Below, piece after piece: positions 50,661 through 61,567 of a stretch of 64,000 nucleotides of DNA. Source of the stretch: Flavobacteriales bacterium (GTDB taxonomy: Bacteria; Bacteroidota; Bacteroidia; Flavobacteriales_D; Crocinitomicaceae); NCBI GenBank assembly GCA_947488235.1, contig CANLAQ010000001.1, positions 48,812-112,811 on the forward strand. Direction: 5' to 3'. Below the pieces are notes generated by a model. It did not search any database and had not been told where the DNA came from. It worked only from the letters and a program-made list of their open reading frames with translations. Numbering within the stretch: the first letter of the stretch is position 1; each line of letters opens with the position of its first letter. The position numbers and the translations under genes are program-made.

Positions 50661-51305
50661 ATGATAATCTCCCCCTCTGTTCTTTCTTGTGATTTCGGTA
50701 ATATCGAAAGAGATACTAAAATGTTAGATGCATCTGAAGCCGATTGGCTGCACATAGATGTAATGGATGGTGTATTTGTTCCTAATATTTCATTTGGATT
50801 CCCAGTTTTACAAGCCATTAGAAAACACACCAATAAAACATTAGATGTACATTTAATGATTCAAAATCCAGATAATTATCTGGAAGAATTTAAAAAAGCA
50901 GGTGCAGATATATTAACCGTACATTACGAAGCCTGTACCCATTTACATCGGACCATTTCTCGAATAAAAGAATTAGGAATGAAAGCAGGAGTTGCCTTAA
51001 ATCCACATACGCCTGTTCAAGTTCTTGAAGAGATCATTGGTCAATTAGATTTAGTGCTGATTATGAGTGTAAATCCAGGTTTTGGAGGACAATCATTTAT
51101 TGATGAAAGCATACCAAAAGTTAAAAGATTGTCTGCTTTAATTGCGAAACATCAATCCAAAGCAATTATTGAAATTGATGGAGGTGTTAATCTAGCAACG
51201 GGGAAACTACTTGCAGAGGCTGGTGCACAAGCGTTGGTTGCTGGGAGTTTTGTGTTTAACTCAGCAATACCTAGTGAAACCATCAAAGCGCTAAAACAAT
51301 TATAG
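50661..51305 (+). CDS. rpe: ribulose-phosphate 3-epimerase
   Basis: DWLHIDVMDGVFVPNISFG, MSVNPGFGGQSFI, EIDGGVN. Confidence 0.96.
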   Translation: MIISPSVLSCDFGNIERDTKMLDASEADWLHIDVMDGVFVPNISFGFPVLQAIRKHTNKTLDVHLMIQNPDNYLEEFKKAGADILTVHYEACTHLHRTISRIKELGMKAGVALNPHTPVQVLEEIIGQLDLVLIMSVNPGFGGQSFIDESIPKVKRLSALIAKHQSKAIIEIDGGVNLATGKLLAEAGAQALVAGSFVFNSAIPSETIKALKQL

Positions 51306-51343
51306 CGTAACCTTATGCGTATAGGCGCGTTTCAAAAAAGCAT

Positions 51344-52444
51344 ATGAAATACATATTATTATTTCTTTTTATCTCTATTGGGTTGTTTACTTTAAACAGC
51401 CAGGTTGATCTAGCGCAAAAGGAAATAGAATTAAATGAAAAATTACTAGATTTTCGCTCCGCTAAAACGGATCAAGAAATCAATAAAAAAGGCCTTGAAT
51501 TTAAAAATGCCATGTTGAATTTCTTGAAATTAGACGGAGCATTTACCTATACTTTCACTCAATTAAAAACAGTCGCAATTATAGACAGTCCTGACAAATT
51601 GGTACGCATCGTAAATTGGAATTTAGAATATACTGATTTGTCTTATGCTTACGCAGCTTTTGTCATGAAATTAGAAAGTGAAGACGAGCCGATTAAAATA
51701 ATTGAACTTGTTGATAAACTTGATCCTTATACCGTTAAACCAGAAGGCGTAATTGATGCTAAAAATTGGTACGGCGCCTTATATTATAAAATCATCCCAG
51801 TCGAATATAATGACAAGATAGAGTATACGCTACTGGGTTGGGATGGAGGAACAAGCGGAAGTAACTTCAAATTAATTGATGTGCTTACTTTTACTGCAAA
51901 TTCAGCAAAATTAGGCAGTCCTTTATTTGTCAAGAAGAAAACAACTTCTAAGCGTATTGTATTTGAATATTCTGACAAATCCTCCATGTCATTGAAATAT
52001 GATGATAAATATCAACGCATTGTATTTGACCATCTTTCACCTGAATCAGCAAGTTTGGTCGGCGTGTTTTCCTATTATGTTCCAGATTTTTCATACGACT
52101 CTTATATTTGGGAAGAAGGTAAATGGGTTCTAGAGGAAGATGTAATTGCAGTAAATACAAGTGGAACAAGTAAACATCGAACTATATACACATTAGATCC
52201 TAAAACTGGGAAAACAAAAGAAGAAAAAATAAAGGAAGATTGGGTGAATCCAGAAGATCTAAGTAAAAAAGGCGATATAGGTCATGTCGCTAGAACAGTC
52301 GAAAGCGAAGCCCTATTAAATTCAGATAGCGAAGCGTTAGATGCTAAAGTTAAAAGAAACAAACGCGATCGCCGCACTCCAGATGGACTTTCTGTAACGA
52401 CCGGAAAGTACAAGAAAAAGAACCGTCGTACTACAAAACCATAG
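51344..52444 (+). CDS. conserved hypothetical exported protein
   Basis: Signal peptide; 366 aa ORF with basic C-terminus. Confidence 0.7.
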   Translation: MKYILLFLFISIGLFTLNSQVDLAQKEIELNEKLLDFRSAKTDQEINKKGLEFKNAMLNFLKLDGAFTYTFTQLKTVAIIDSPDKLVRIVNWNLEYTDLSYAYAAFVMKLESEDEPIKIIELVDKLDPYTVKPEGVIDAKNWYGALYYKIIPVEYNDKIEYTLLGWDGGTSGSNFKLIDVLTFTANSAKLGSPLFVKKKTTSKRIVFEYSDKSSMSLKYDDKYQRIVFDHLSPESASLVGVFSYYVPDFSYDSYIWEEGKWVLEEDVIAVNTSGTSKHRTIYTLDPKTGKTKEEKIKEDWVNPEDLSKKGDIGHVARTVESEALLNSDSEALDAKVKRNKRDRRTPDGLSVTTGKYKKKNRRTTKP

Positions 52445-53272
52445 ATGCAATTAGGTATAATCAATAAGTTAAAAATCAACCGAATAACTCCTCCTGGAGC
52501 ATTTTTAGAAGACCTTCAAGGAAACGAAGTTTTACTTCCCACAAAATATCTAACAGAAGATATGGAATTGGATTCAGAAGTAAGTGTTTTTATAATGAAA
52601 GATTCTGAAAATAGAATTGTTGCTACAACAGAAACGCCTCATCTTCTATTAGGTGGATTCAACTATTTGAGAATTGCTGAAGTAAACCCATACGGAGCAT
52701 TTGCCGATTGGGGCTTAGATAAAGATTTATTCGTTCCTTTTCGAGAACAATTACACAAAGTATATATTGACGAAAAATACTTATTTGTCCTAAAGTACGA
52801 CCATGAAACAGATCGCTTATTTGGTAGTATGAAAATTAAAAAGTCTCTTGACCCTTGTTTAAATGATATTACTGGTGAAGAAGTTGAACTTTTAATCTGC
52901 GAGAAATCAGACCTTGGCGTTAATGTCATTGTGAACAATAGGCATGGTGGGTTAATTTATCATCAAGATTTCAATAAACCATTAGAGCGCGGAGAGCGTA
53001 CGGTAGGATTTGTATCTAAAGTGAGGGAAGACGGGAAATTAGACATACGATTCGAACCCTTAACTTTTGAAAAGTATGATCTAGCTACCGAAGATTTATT
53101 AGAAAAATTAAGAGTTGAAAAAACTATTTATCTCACGGATAATTCCAGTCCTGAAGATATTAGAGAATATATGGGAATGAGTAAAAAAACCTTCAAACAA
53201 GCAATTGGGAAACTATATCGATATAGAAAAATAGCGCTGTTTCCCGATAGAATTGAATTTATTGAAAAATAA
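52445..53272 (+). CDS. S1-like RNA-binding protein (CvfB family)
   Basis: Tandem S1-like domains (NPYGAFADWGLDKDLFVPF) and C-terminal winged helix. Confidence 0.85.
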   Translation: MQLGIINKLKINRITPPGAFLEDLQGNEVLLPTKYLTEDMELDSEVSVFIMKDSENRIVATTETPHLLLGGFNYLRIAEVNPYGAFADWGLDKDLFVPFREQLHKVYIDEKYLFVLKYDHETDRLFGSMKIKKSLDPCLNDITGEEVELLICEKSDLGVNVIVNNRHGGLIYHQDFNKPLERGERTVGFVSKVREDGKLDIRFEPLTFEKYDLATEDLLEKLRVEKTIYLTDNSSPEDIREYMGMSKKTFKQAIGKLYRYRKIALFPDRIEFIEK

Positions 53273-53287
53273 GGTTCATTAATCATT

Positions 53288-54967
53288 ATGCCAACAGACT
53301 CCTGTTTCATTCGTTTTAGTTCCGAAATTGATGGCATTGAAATGCCTGAAAAATTTGATTATCCTTTTTATTACGACCCTACCCCACTTGCTTTGCTCGC
53401 TGCAAACGAATTAAAGCGCTATTTAAGAACTCAAGAAGATTGGGTGCATAATTTTGGAATAGACCCAGAGCTCAATTCTTTGGTTATTGGAAAAATGTTT
53501 GGCGTATTGGTGGTTAAAAATGAACAGGGTGAACTCGGTTATTTAAGGGCGTTTTCAGGAAAATTAGCAGGTGGTAATCACCATGATCAATTTGTACCTC
53601 CCGTGTTTGATATGCTTAAAGAAGATGGTTTTTATAAAAAAGAAGAAGCCATTGTAAATGAATTTAATGCAAAAATTCTCGCATTTGAAACAGATCCAAT
53701 CTTCATGAGAATGAAAGTGGAATTACAAGTCTTAAAAAAACAAGCTGAAGAATCTATTAAGCAAACAAAAATCGATATTAAGCAAGCGAAATTAGAGCGA
53801 AAAAAACAAAGAACTGAATCATTATCGATGCATCAAGAGGAAATTAATATCCTTCTAAAAAACCTAAGCGAAATAAGTATAAGAGAACAATTTGAATTAA
53901 AAGATCAACAAAAATATTGGAATCATCACCTTACATCACTAGAGGAGAAAATTCAAATTTATGAGGAAAAACTCAACGCATTAAAACTAGAACGAAAAAA
54001 TAAATCCGGAAAAATTCAAGCCCAATTATTTGAACAATATCTTTTTTACAATCAAAATTTAGAATCTAAAAGTCTAGGGAGTATATTTTCAGACACACCT
54101 TTTCATCAACCACCTGCAGGAGCAGGAGAATGTGCAGCACCCAAACTTTTACAGTATGCCTTTCAACATAAGTTAAGTCCTATAACAATAGCTGAATTTT
54201 GGTGGGGCGATGCCCCTAAATCAGAAATCAGAGCTCACGAACAATTTTATCCAGCTTGCAAGGGTAAATGCGAACCCATATTAGCGCATATGTTAAATGG
54301 AATTGAAATCAATGAGAATACTTTACTGCAAAACCCTGGCGAAGGAAAGTCCTTAGAAATAATTTATGAAGATGATGCTATTGCAATCATCAATAAACCC
54401 TTTGAATTTTTATCTGTCCCCGGAAAAAACATCAAAGATTCTGTTGCGGAGCGCATGAAAATATTGTATCCAGATGCGACCGGTCCATTGGTGGTTCATC
54501 GATTAGATATGTCAACATCAGGATTAATGCTGATAGCAAAAACTATTGCGGTACATAAAGTACTTCAGAGACAATTCATAAAAAGGAAAATCGAAAAAGA
54601 ATATGAAGCCTTATTAGAGGGTGAATTACAAACGCATGAGGGCAGTATTAATTTGCCTTTGCGCTTAGATATTGATGATCGACCAAGACAATTGGTTTGC
54701 TTTGAACATGGGAAATTAGCCCAAACAGACTGGGAACTTTTAGAATTAAAGGACGGAAAATCTAAAGTTCGCTTTAAACCCGTTACAGGACGGACGCATC
54801 AATTAAGAGTTCACGCTGCGCACCCGCTTGGACTCCAAATGCCTATTGTAGGAGATGATCTTTATGGTAAAAAAGAAAAGCGTTTGTACCTGCATGCTGC
54901 TAAACTAAGCTTTTATCATCCCATCAATCGTCAGTGGTTGACCTTTGAATTGAAAGCAGATTTTTAA
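53288..54967 (+). CDS. RluA-family pseudouridine synthase with long N-terminal extension
   Basis: VVHRLDMSTSGLMLIAKT, GRTHQLRVHAAHPLG; ~350 aa N-terminal region incl. coiled coil and PPAGAGECAAPKLLQYAF. Confidence 0.9.
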   Translation: MPTDSCFIRFSSEIDGIEMPEKFDYPFYYDPTPLALLAANELKRYLRTQEDWVHNFGIDPELNSLVIGKMFGVLVVKNEQGELGYLRAFSGKLAGGNHHDQFVPPVFDMLKEDGFYKKEEAIVNEFNAKILAFETDPIFMRMKVELQVLKKQAEESIKQTKIDIKQAKLERKKQRTESLSMHQEEINILLKNLSEISIREQFELKDQQKYWNHHLTSLEEKIQIYEEKLNALKLERKNKSGKIQAQLFEQYLFYNQNLESKSLGSIFSDTPFHQPPAGAGECAAPKLLQYAFQHKLSPITIAEFWWGDAPKSEIRAHEQFYPACKGKCEPILAHMLNGIEINENTLLQNPGEGKSLEIIYEDDAIAIINKPFEFLSVPGKNIKDSVAERMKILYPDATGPLVVHRLDMSTSGLMLIAKTIAVHKVLQRQFIKRKIEKEYEALLEGELQTHEGSINLPLRLDIDDRPRQLVCFEHGKLAQTDWELLELKDGKSKVRFKPVTGRTHQLRVHAAHPLGLQMPIVGDDLYGKKEKRLYLHAAKLSFYHPINRQWLTFELKADF

Positions 54968-55115
54968 TTTAGAATTGATGTTTTGACTTTAAATCGTTTG
55001 ACCTATAAGATTTCTAAAGGCAGAAATTATATTTTTAAAAGAAATAATAAATCAAAGAGATTTCTATCCTAGAATTAACTACAAAAGTTTATCTTTGTTT
55101 AAACAAACTAGGCGC

Positions 55116-55610
55116 ATGCAAGTTATTTTGAATCATCAGAAAATTCAACAGAAAATAACCCGATTAGGGCATCAAATCATTGAAAATTGCGTCGATGAAA
55201 AAACCATTTATATCGGTGGAATAATAGGTAACGGTTATATCTTAGCCCAATCATTAGCGAAAATAATTAGTGATCATTCAGAGATTAAAGTTCATGTCTT
55301 TGAAGTGAAAATTAATAAAGAAGAGCCTTGGAAATATCCAATAACCTTTTCAATCGATGAGAAATCGCTTAAAAAAGGATTTATTGTTCTTGTTGATGAT
55401 GTAATCAATTCAGGAAAAACAATGCAGTATGCACTTGTTCGATTTCTTGAACAAGCTACTAAATCAATTAAAACTGTCGTATTAGTCGATCGACAACACA
55501 GAAGATACCCCATTAAAGCAGATTTTGCAGGACTAGGCTTATCAACTACCTTAAAAAATAGAGTTGAAATCGACCTTAATGCATTAGATTCGAAGGCCTA
55601 TTTAATATGA
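55116..55610 (+). CDS. phosphoribosyltransferase (PyrR-like)
   Basis: PRPP-loop VLVDDVINSGKTM; start at MQVILNH. Confidence 0.85.
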   Translation: MQVILNHQKIQQKITRLGHQIIENCVDEKTIYIGGIIGNGYILAQSLAKIISDHSEIKVHVFEVKINKEEPWKYPITFSIDEKSLKKGFIVLVDDVINSGKTMQYALVRFLEQATKSIKTVVLVDRQHRRYPIKADFAGLGLSTTLKNRVEIDLNALDSKAYLI

Positions 55611-56422
55611 AAAAAATAACTGAATCAGACTCTAATTATCAGCATCTAGAAAAGATGTCCAGTCTTGATTTGTTGCGCAACATCAACAAAGAAGATCAAA
55701 CTGTTGCCGAAGCTGTCTCTCTTGAAATTCCAAATATTGAAGCCTTTATTGAAGCTTGTTTTGAAAGGATGAAAATTGGCGGAAGACTTTTTTACCTAGG
55801 AGCAGGCACCAGTGGTCGACTGGGTATTGTTGACGCAAGTGAATGTCCACCTACCTTTGGAATTGATCACGGAATTGTAGTTGGTATTATTGCTGGTGGA
55901 GATACCGCCATTCGTAAAGCGGTGGAATTTGCCGAAGATGATCGCGAACAAGCATGGAAAGATTTAGCACCTTTTAACTTAACTAAAAACGATACTATTG
56001 TTGGGATTGCAGCCTCTGGATCAACTCCTTATGTTCTTGGCGCGATTGAAAAAGCTAATGAATTAGGAATACTAACGGCTGGAATTTCTTGCAACCCCTC
56101 CTCCCCACTCTCGGCATTAGCTCAATTTCCAATGGCTCCTGTAGTTGGACCAGAATTTGTTACCGGAAGTACGCGTATGAAATCTGGTACCGCACAAAAA
56201 CTAGTTTTAAATATGATCTCAACCACCCTAATGATCAGATTGGGAAAAGTAAAGGGTAATAAAATGGTTGATATGCAATTGAGCAATCATAAATTGGTGG
56301 ATCGTGGGATCAAGATGATTATTGATGAACTTCAAATTGAACATGAACTGGCAAAAGAATTATTAGAAAAAACGGGGTCTGTTCGCGCAGCAGTTAATCA
56401 CTATAACAACAACAAGATATGA
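55607..56422 (+). CDS. murQ: N-acetylmuramic acid 6-phosphate etherase
   Basis: LGAGTSGRLGIVDASECPPTFG, GSTRMKSGTAQKL. Confidence 0.96.
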   Translation: MKKITESDSNYQHLEKMSSLDLLRNINKEDQTVAEAVSLEIPNIEAFIEACFERMKIGGRLFYLGAGTSGRLGIVDASECPPTFGIDHGIVVGIIAGGDTAIRKAVEFAEDDREQAWKDLAPFNLTKNDTIVGIAASGSTPYVLGAIEKANELGILTAGISCNPSSPLSALAQFPMAPVVGPEFVTGSTRMKSGTAQKLVLNMISTTLMIRLGKVKGNKMVDMQLSNHKLVDRGIKMIIDELQIEHELAKELLEKTGSVRAAVNHYNNNKI

Positions 56423-57462
56423 TTCCTTTTGATCCCAATGGTGTAGGAATTGCCAATGGAAATATCTTTGGATTTCCAATTAATGAACAAGAAGCATCGA
56501 TTGTATTGATTCCTGTACCTTGGGACGCAACCGCATCATATGGAAAAGGAACAAGTAATGGTCCCGCTGCAATTCTAGATGCTTCTACGCAGTTAGATTT
56601 TTATCATCCGCAATTGGAACATGCCTTCGATACTCAGATTTTCATGTCCCCCATATCTCAAGAATGGTCCGAAATCAATAGTACTTGTTGTCAAATGAGT
56701 AAAGATTATCTTGCCGAACTTGAAGTCATCGGAGAAGAACAAGCAAGAGAAAAATATGCTGATGAATTAAGTTATATCAATAAAGCACATGAAGCCCTTA
56801 GGTCCAATTTGATGGAACGATCCTTAGACTTAATCAAACAGGGTAAAATTGTTGCTGTTTTAGGAGGAGAGCACTCTACTCCACTTGGATTACTGGAAGC
56901 ATTAAATTCACAACATGATTCCTTTGGGATTTTGCAAATTGATGCCCATGCTGATTTAAGAAATGCCTATGAAGGTTTTGATCAATCACATGCCAGTATA
57001 ATGTATAATGTTTTGGATAGATGTAAAAATCTTGAAAAATTAGTTCAAATTGGAATTCGTGATATTTCTGCCAATGAGGTTGAATTGAGTAAGAGTCATC
57101 CAAAAGTTGTTACTTTTTATGATTGGGATTTGAAATCAGGGAATTTTGAAGGAAAAAAATGGTCCAAACAAGTTCAAGAAATCATTGCTGAATTGCCACA
57201 AAATGTATACATTTCATTCGATATTGATGGTTTAAAACCTGAATTATGTCCCAACACCGGAACACCAGTAGCGGGTGGATTTGAATTGGAACAAATTTCC
57301 TATTTATTATTCCAACTTGTTGCAACAGGAAGAAGGATTATTGGATTTGATTTGAATGAGGTGGCCCCGGGTGAGAACAATGATTGGGATGCTAATGTTG
57401 GCGCAAGAGCACTTTGGCAACTCGTTTGTGCCTGTGAAAAAAGCAGAAGAAATCATGCTTAA
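56419..57462 (+). CDS. arginase/agmatinase/formimidoylglutamase family hydrolase
   Basis: GGEHSTPLG, IDAHADLR, SFDIDGLKPELCPNTGTPVAGG. Confidence 0.9.
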   Translation: MIPFDPNGVGIANGNIFGFPINEQEASIVLIPVPWDATASYGKGTSNGPAAILDASTQLDFYHPQLEHAFDTQIFMSPISQEWSEINSTCCQMSKDYLAELEVIGEEQAREKYADELSYINKAHEALRSNLMERSLDLIKQGKIVAVLGGEHSTPLGLLEALNSQHDSFGILQIDAHADLRNAYEGFDQSHASIMYNVLDRCKNLEKLVQIGIRDISANEVELSKSHPKVVTFYDWDLKSGNFEGKKWSKQVQEIIAELPQNVYISFDIDGLKPELCPNTGTPVAGGFELEQISYLLFQLVATGRRIIGFDLNEVAPGENNDWDANVGARALWQLVCACEKSRRNHA

Positions 57463-57991
57463 AAAGTTAGCGCGAAATACTTGGTTTTTATTATGGCTGA
57501 TCTCCATCATGGCATTTGCTTTTAGTATTTACAGAAGTGTTTCTTTCACGGGTTTAAGCACTGCTAAATGGGCGGTTTATGCACTAGGCCCAAGTGTGAT
57601 TATGGGCTTAAGTTTTATACATTTAAATTGGTTTGTGAAATTAGTAAGCATCATTAATATTGCCATCTATTTAAGCATCGCCTCTTTTTTCATGATTCAT
57701 TTAAATGATTTTGAAAATTATTGGCATTTGTTATTACTTCCAATACTCTTTAGCTTTTATTTTACATGGGCTGCTTTGATAAAATCTCTCAGAATTAAAT
57801 GGCGCTACCTTAGTCAAATTACACTGAGTTTGGCTTGTGTTTTTTGCCTTTTAGATATTGGACTAGACTTTAAAATAGAATTAATGAATCAGCTGTTCTA
57901 TTTTAATTTTATAGCCGCTATTGTCTTGCCTTTATTAAGTCCATTCCAAGAGCAAAAAGTAAAGGAATTAACAGAAAACACAAATGAATAA
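57455..57991 (+). CDS. hypothetical membrane protein
   Basis: Several TM segments; start trimmed to MLKKLARN. Confidence 0.6.
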   Translation: MLKKLARNTWFLLWLISIMAFAFSIYRSVSFTGLSTAKWAVYALGPSVIMGLSFIHLNWFVKLVSIINIAIYLSIASFFMIHLNDFENYWHLLLLPILFSFYFTWAALIKSLRIKWRYLSQITLSLACVFCLLDIGLDFKIELMNQLFYFNFIAAIVLPLLSPFQEQKVKELTENTNE

Positions 57992-58001
57992 GTTTGGATT
58001 T

Positions 58002-58880
58002 CTATTTATTTAGAAAAGTCCCAAAACCTTGTACTCGTTTTTCCCAATAACTAGACCCTGTTATTTTATCAAAAGTAATTCCCTTGCTGCTTGATGCATG
58101 AATCATTACTAAATCTTGGCCTTTTTCAGAGACTAAAATCCCAACATGAGATACTTCTGTACCATTTGAGAAAAAGACTAAATCACCTATTTGAGCTTGA
58201 TCTTTGGTTAATTTAATGGAATTTTCATATTGTTCCTTTGCCCTTCTTGGAACATTAATTCCATAATGTAACAGCACATAGGAAGTGAATCCACTACAAT
58301 CAAATCCCTGTGGACTTTGTCCTGCCCAAACATAGGGAGTTCCTAAGTAGTTTTTAGCATAATCAATTATTCCGGATCTTTCTTTTAATTCAATACTTGC
58401 TGGGGCTACCCATTCGAATTTTCCATCTGTCTCATTAAAATCGATATCAAGAAAAAGTGTTTCAATTTTATTGGAGAAAAAATAGGACAATTCCTTTTCT
58501 TTTCTGCGGTTTAAATCTGCTGTCCAAGCGGCTAAATCCATCTTGAGGGCTACCAACTCAGAATGATGTGCCTCTAAAATTTTTCTGCCTTTTACAGTTT
58601 TTTGAATCTGATCAAAATCTCTTATGGCATCATCAAAAACAGTTGGATGGGACTTTCTCCATGCATCGTCCTTGGCCAATTGCAGTCCACTTATAGACTT
58701 ATAGTATAAGGGTACGAGAGAGTAATCATATGAAGGGTCATTTAACAAACGATTAGCACGACGCTGAACCATTTTAAAATGTTGCTGATCATACAACTGT
58801 TCCATTTTGTCAAATGCAGGCACTTGGGCAAAGGAAAAATTTACTAATAGGATAAAGAAAATTAAAAAACGGAATTTCAT
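58002..58880 (-). CDS. NlpC/P60 (C40) peptidase
   Basis: GTPYVWAGQSPQGFDCSGFTSYVLLHYGI, VSHVGILV. Confidence 0.92.
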   Translation of the reverse strand: MKFRFLIFFILLVNFSFAQVPAFDKMEQLYDQQHFKMVQRRANRLLNDPSYDYSLVPLYYKSISGLQLAKDDAWRKSHPTVFDDAIRDFDQIQKTVKGRKILEAHHSELVALKMDLAAWTADLNRRKEKELSYFFSNKIETLFLDIDFNETDGKFEWVAPASIELKERSGIIDYAKNYLGTPYVWAGQSPQGFDCSGFTSYVLLHYGINVPRRAKEQYENSIKLTKDQAQIGDLVFFSNGTEVSHVGILVSEKGQDLVMIHASSSKGITFDKITGSSYWEKRVQGFGTFLNK

Positions 58881-58885
58881 GGAAC

Positions 58886-59968
58886 TTAGTTCGAATATTT
58901 TTGACCTTTAGAATAAACGATATTGCTTTGATTGAATAATTTAACCAAAACAGAATTACCATAAATTTCAAACTCTGCATCTTGTAAAGATGTTATTGAT
59001 TCTACCTTTCCATCAACCAGAGCAGAAACACCACCCATAATATTTTTGAAGACCAAAGTGTTATTTTTAATCAAATAGGAAGATGGTGTGAAATTAGCCA
59101 CTTCAATTTTGGTGTCGTTTGTATAGGCAAACAAATAAGAGTTTTCTCCCCAAACGATCATATCATCTTTAACATCCCAGAAGGTAGGGGAAAAATTTGA
59201 TAATTGAGTTTTCTCGCCATTTTTATACATCCAAAGATTGCTGTTCAAGTCTTCATAAACGACAAAACCACGACCTGCTTTATACTTTTTCATAAATTGA
59301 CCTTCAATGTCTAAAAATTGACCATTCTCAAACCCAACAAAAGTTCGCGTAGTAGGGTCATTAAAACAAACGATATCAGTTCCCACTTGAAAATCAATAG
59401 CAGATCCATTCCATGCGCCAATTTCAAATATAAGTCCCCTACAAAAAATCTTATAAAGATTCCCATTGTCTTTATAAATCACCATGTTTTCCCCTATCTG
59501 TGTGGGAAGTGCCAAATCCCCTATTATAGTTGCAATGGAAGTTGTTGTTTTATTCCAGTAAACATTGATGGTATTAAAGCGTGTATCTTCATAGACAATT
59601 ATGCTATCTTTTACTAAATAATTTCTGCCAAAATAGGTCAAAGTCTGCAATCTACCGGCATCCCACATATTTAGTGTCGGTCCAATTTTATATCCCAATA
59701 AATGATCCGAAACCTGATACTCAACATTTAAGTTCGTAATATCTTTACGGGCTTTTCCATCATATAAACGCAGATTACCTCTTGTGTCAATATAGGCTAC
59801 CAATTCATCACCGGCCTTGTATTCTTTAACAGGTTGAATTTCAACTTGCTTAAAAAATCCATTTTCAAAACTCAGAAAGAAATTATTAAAATCCATGCAT
59901 GGAATAACCCCTTGCGCAAAAAGGAAATTGAATAAAAAGACAAAAAATAATGTGAATGCTATTTTCAT
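58886..59968 (-). CDS. conserved hypothetical exported protein
   Basis: Signal peptide; repetitive beta-propeller-like segments; upstream TAAATTTG box at 59975-59982. Confidence 0.7.
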   Translation of the reverse strand: MKIAFTLFFVFLFNFLFAQGVIPCMDFNNFFLSFENGFFKQVEIQPVKEYKAGDELVAYIDTRGNLRLYDGKARKDITNLNVEYQVSDHLLGYKIGPTLNMWDAGRLQTLTYFGRNYLVKDSIIVYEDTRFNTINVYWNKTTTSIATIIGDLALPTQIGENMVIYKDNGNLYKIFCRGLIFEIGAWNGSAIDFQVGTDIVCFNDPTTRTFVGFENGQFLDIEGQFMKKYKAGRGFVVYEDLNSNLWMYKNGEKTQLSNFSPTFWDVKDDMIVWGENSYLFAYTNDTKIEVANFTPSSYLIKNNTLVFKNIMGGVSALVDGKVESITSLQDAEFEIYGNSVLVKLFNQSNIVYSKGQKYSN

Positions 59969-60091
59969 GGATTTCAAATTTAACCAAATTTCGGACCACA
60001 AAAAATTTAATCTTAATTAATTATCAGATTTAAAGAAATGTAATGCAATTTGAAAAATCTAATGTATTTTCGTACTATCGAAATCACACCT

Positions 60092-61558
60092 ATGAAAAAA
60101 ATATTTTTATCGCTTATTTTAGTCAATTCACTATGGGGGCTAAAGGCACAAAAGAAAATTGACTTTGTTGAATACGACCTATCCAATGGTATTCATGTTA
60201 TTCTTCACGAAGAACACAGTACCCCTATTGTAGCTGTTTCCGTTTTATATCATGTAGGATCTAAAAATGAGATTCCATCTAGAACAGGATTCGCTCACTT
60301 TTTTGAACATTTACTATTTGAAGGATCTCAAAATATTGAAAGAGGAAAATACAGTGAATTAGTAGAAAAGAATGGAGGGGAATTAAACGCAAATACTTCA
60401 CAAGACAGAACCTACTATTATGAAATTCTTCCTTCCAATCAATTAGAACTAGGTCTATGGTTAGAAAGTGAAAGAATGCTTCATGCAAAAGTTGACATAA
60501 AAGGAATTGAAACGCAAAGAAGTGTTGTAAAAGAAGAGAAAAGACAACGCGTTGACAATCAACCTTACGGTTCTTTCTTTACCGAAATGTTTAAAAGAGT
60601 TTTTGTAACGCACCCATACAACTGGGCTCCTATTGGCAGTATGGCTGATTTGGATGCTGCGCAAGAAGAAGATTATGTGAATTTTTACAAAAATTATTAT
60701 GTGCCAAGCAATGCAACATTAACCATTGCAGGTGACATCAATCTTGCACAGACCAAAAAATGGGTTGAATATTATTATGGCTCTATGCCAAAAGGTCAAG
60801 CTTTGAATGTTTACCGTGATTTTATTGGTTTAAGCGATGTTGATTTTGAAAAAAGATATGGACTTTCGAAAACAAAGTTTGATGCCAAGAACTTTATGGG
60901 ATCTACACAGGCGGACGCAAAAAAACTACTTGCCACATACGCTTCAAAACCAATAGAAATTAAAAGAACAGAGAAAGATCATTCTAAAATTGATGCGGTT
61001 ATCAAGGATGTAATTTATGACAACATACAATTGCCTGCGATTTTTATGGGATACAAATTTCCAGAACAAACACATCCTGACACCTACGCACTGCAATTTA
61101 TGAATGAAGTATTATCAGGTGGTCCAAGTTCAAGAATCAATAAAACAATTGTAGAAAAAAAGGAAATGGCCACATTTGCATTTTCATTTAATTATGGATT
61201 AGAGGACGCTGGAATTGGAATCTTTGCAGCGATTGCAGCGAAAGATATAAGTTTAGATTCTATCCAATTTGAATTTGATAAACAAATTGAAATGATTCAA
61301 AATACGCTTATTTCAGATGATGAATTTATGAAAATAAGAAATAAATTAGAAAATAATATGGTAGAAAACACCTCCAGTATCGAAGGTATTGCTGAGAGTT
61401 TAGCTGACAACCATGTTTATTTTGGCTCTGCCGACCGAATCAATACAGAGAAAGATTTATTTATGAAAGTTACAAAAGAAGATATACAACGAGTTGCTCA
61501 AAAATACCTAACTCAAAATTCTAGAGTCATTCTACATTATTTACCAAAAGAAAAATAA
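60092..61558 (+). CDS. M16 family zinc peptidase
   Basis: GFAHFFEHLLFEGS (HxxEH), start at MKKIFLS. Confidence 0.92.
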   Translation: MKKIFLSLILVNSLWGLKAQKKIDFVEYDLSNGIHVILHEEHSTPIVAVSVLYHVGSKNEIPSRTGFAHFFEHLLFEGSQNIERGKYSELVEKNGGELNANTSQDRTYYYEILPSNQLELGLWLESERMLHAKVDIKGIETQRSVVKEEKRQRVDNQPYGSFFTEMFKRVFVTHPYNWAPIGSMADLDAAQEEDYVNFYKNYYVPSNATLTIAGDINLAQTKKWVEYYYGSMPKGQALNVYRDFIGLSDVDFEKRYGLSKTKFDAKNFMGSTQADAKKLLATYASKPIEIKRTEKDHSKIDAVIKDVIYDNIQLPAIFMGYKFPEQTHPDTYALQFMNEVLSGGPSSRINKTIVEKKEMATFAFSFNYGLEDAGIGIFAAIAAKDISLDSIQFEFDKQIEMIQNTLISDDEFMKIRNKLENNMVENTSSIEGIAESLADNHVYFGSADRINTEKDLFMKVTKEDIQRVAQKYLTQNSRVILHYLPKEK

Positions 61559-61567
61559 GAACTTATT

